Source of the DNA: Marisa cornuarietis
Lineage: Eukaryota; Mollusca; Gastropoda; Architaenioglossa; Ampullariidae
Length of the DNA stretch: 64,000 nucleotides
Direction: 5' to 3'
NCBI GenBank assembly: GCA_004794655.1
Contig: SMMW01000554.1
Location: 11,425,501-11,489,500 of the forward strand
Part shown: piece after piece, positions 63,895 through 64,000 of the stretch
How positions within the stretch are numbered: position 1 is the stretch's first letter
Layout of the letters: the number at the start of each line of letters is the position of its first letter
Program-made: the position numbers and the translations under genes
Notes under the pieces: model-generated
What the model saw: the letters and a program-made list of their open reading frames with translations, nothing else
Databases searched by the model: none
Told to the model about the DNA's origin: nothing

Positions 63895-64000
63895 CTGAAG
63901 GAATTGGAAAAGAATCCTTTTATGAATTAGTTATGTGAAAACTACCACTGTGAAGGTTCCAAACAATGCAAAAAGGACAGTACAAGAATGATGTTTCCAT

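Noticed and set aside
1..64000. CRISPR arrays, operons, bacterial promoters or terminators
   Set aside because: The sequence is an animal nuclear genome. The only regularly spaced repeats are microsatellites, the 30-bp tandem at 57.6 kb and a two-unit duplication; none has CRISPR structure.

Overview
This is a 64 kb piece of an animal (metazoan) nuclear genome. It is AT-rich, has long introns with GT-AG boundaries, and carries many degenerate retrotransposons, tRNA-derived SINEs and hAT-type DNA transposons. Both recognised genes are animal genes. The huntingtin lacks the vertebrate polyglutamine/polyproline tract. With the style of the repeats, this suggests a lophotrochozoan, most likely a gastropod mollusc; that placement is inference, not proof.

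Layout: (1) 1-10.6 kb, minus strand: 13 coding exons of the 5' part of a TRPM-family cation channel gene, covering the cytoplasmic SLOG/LSDAT region and following MHR repeats. The transmembrane pore part lies beyond position 1. Its introns hold degenerate LINEs, a pure (AC)n and a pure (AAT)n. (2) About 10.6-12.2 kb: the shared upstream region of two divergent genes, with a small CpG-rich, ETS-like core near 11.2-11.3 kb and a candidate non-coding TRPM exon. (3) 12,223-58,457, plus strand: a complete huntingtin (HTT) gene. I could trace 56 coding exons whose phases all agree, totalling 9,111 nt including the stop (3,036 residues). (4) 58.5-63.3 kb: HTT 3' flank with two short non-autonomous hAT elements. 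(5) 63.3-64 kb: little recognisable; one weak candidate minus-strand micro-exon may belong to a gene off the right edge.

The main non-genic story is the transposon load inside HTT. Intron 47 (6.1 kb) is almost all LINE. It has an L2/CR1-like element starting about 40 bp after the splice donor, then a jockey/I-like element with an RNase H remnant, which is itself interrupted by a third LINE 3' fragment with a perfect 12-bp target-site duplication. The 3' end of the jockey/I-like LINE matches the tail of the tRNA-derived SINEs scattered through HTT, pointing to a LINE/SINE mobilisation pair. Intron 23 holds a 1.65 kb internally deleted hAT element with near-perfect ends.

The two genes are unrelated in function: HTT is a large HEAT-repeat scaffold and TRPM is an ion channel. 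The only link visible here is the head-to-head promoter arrangement. I found no operon-like system, CRISPR array or novel gene cluster.
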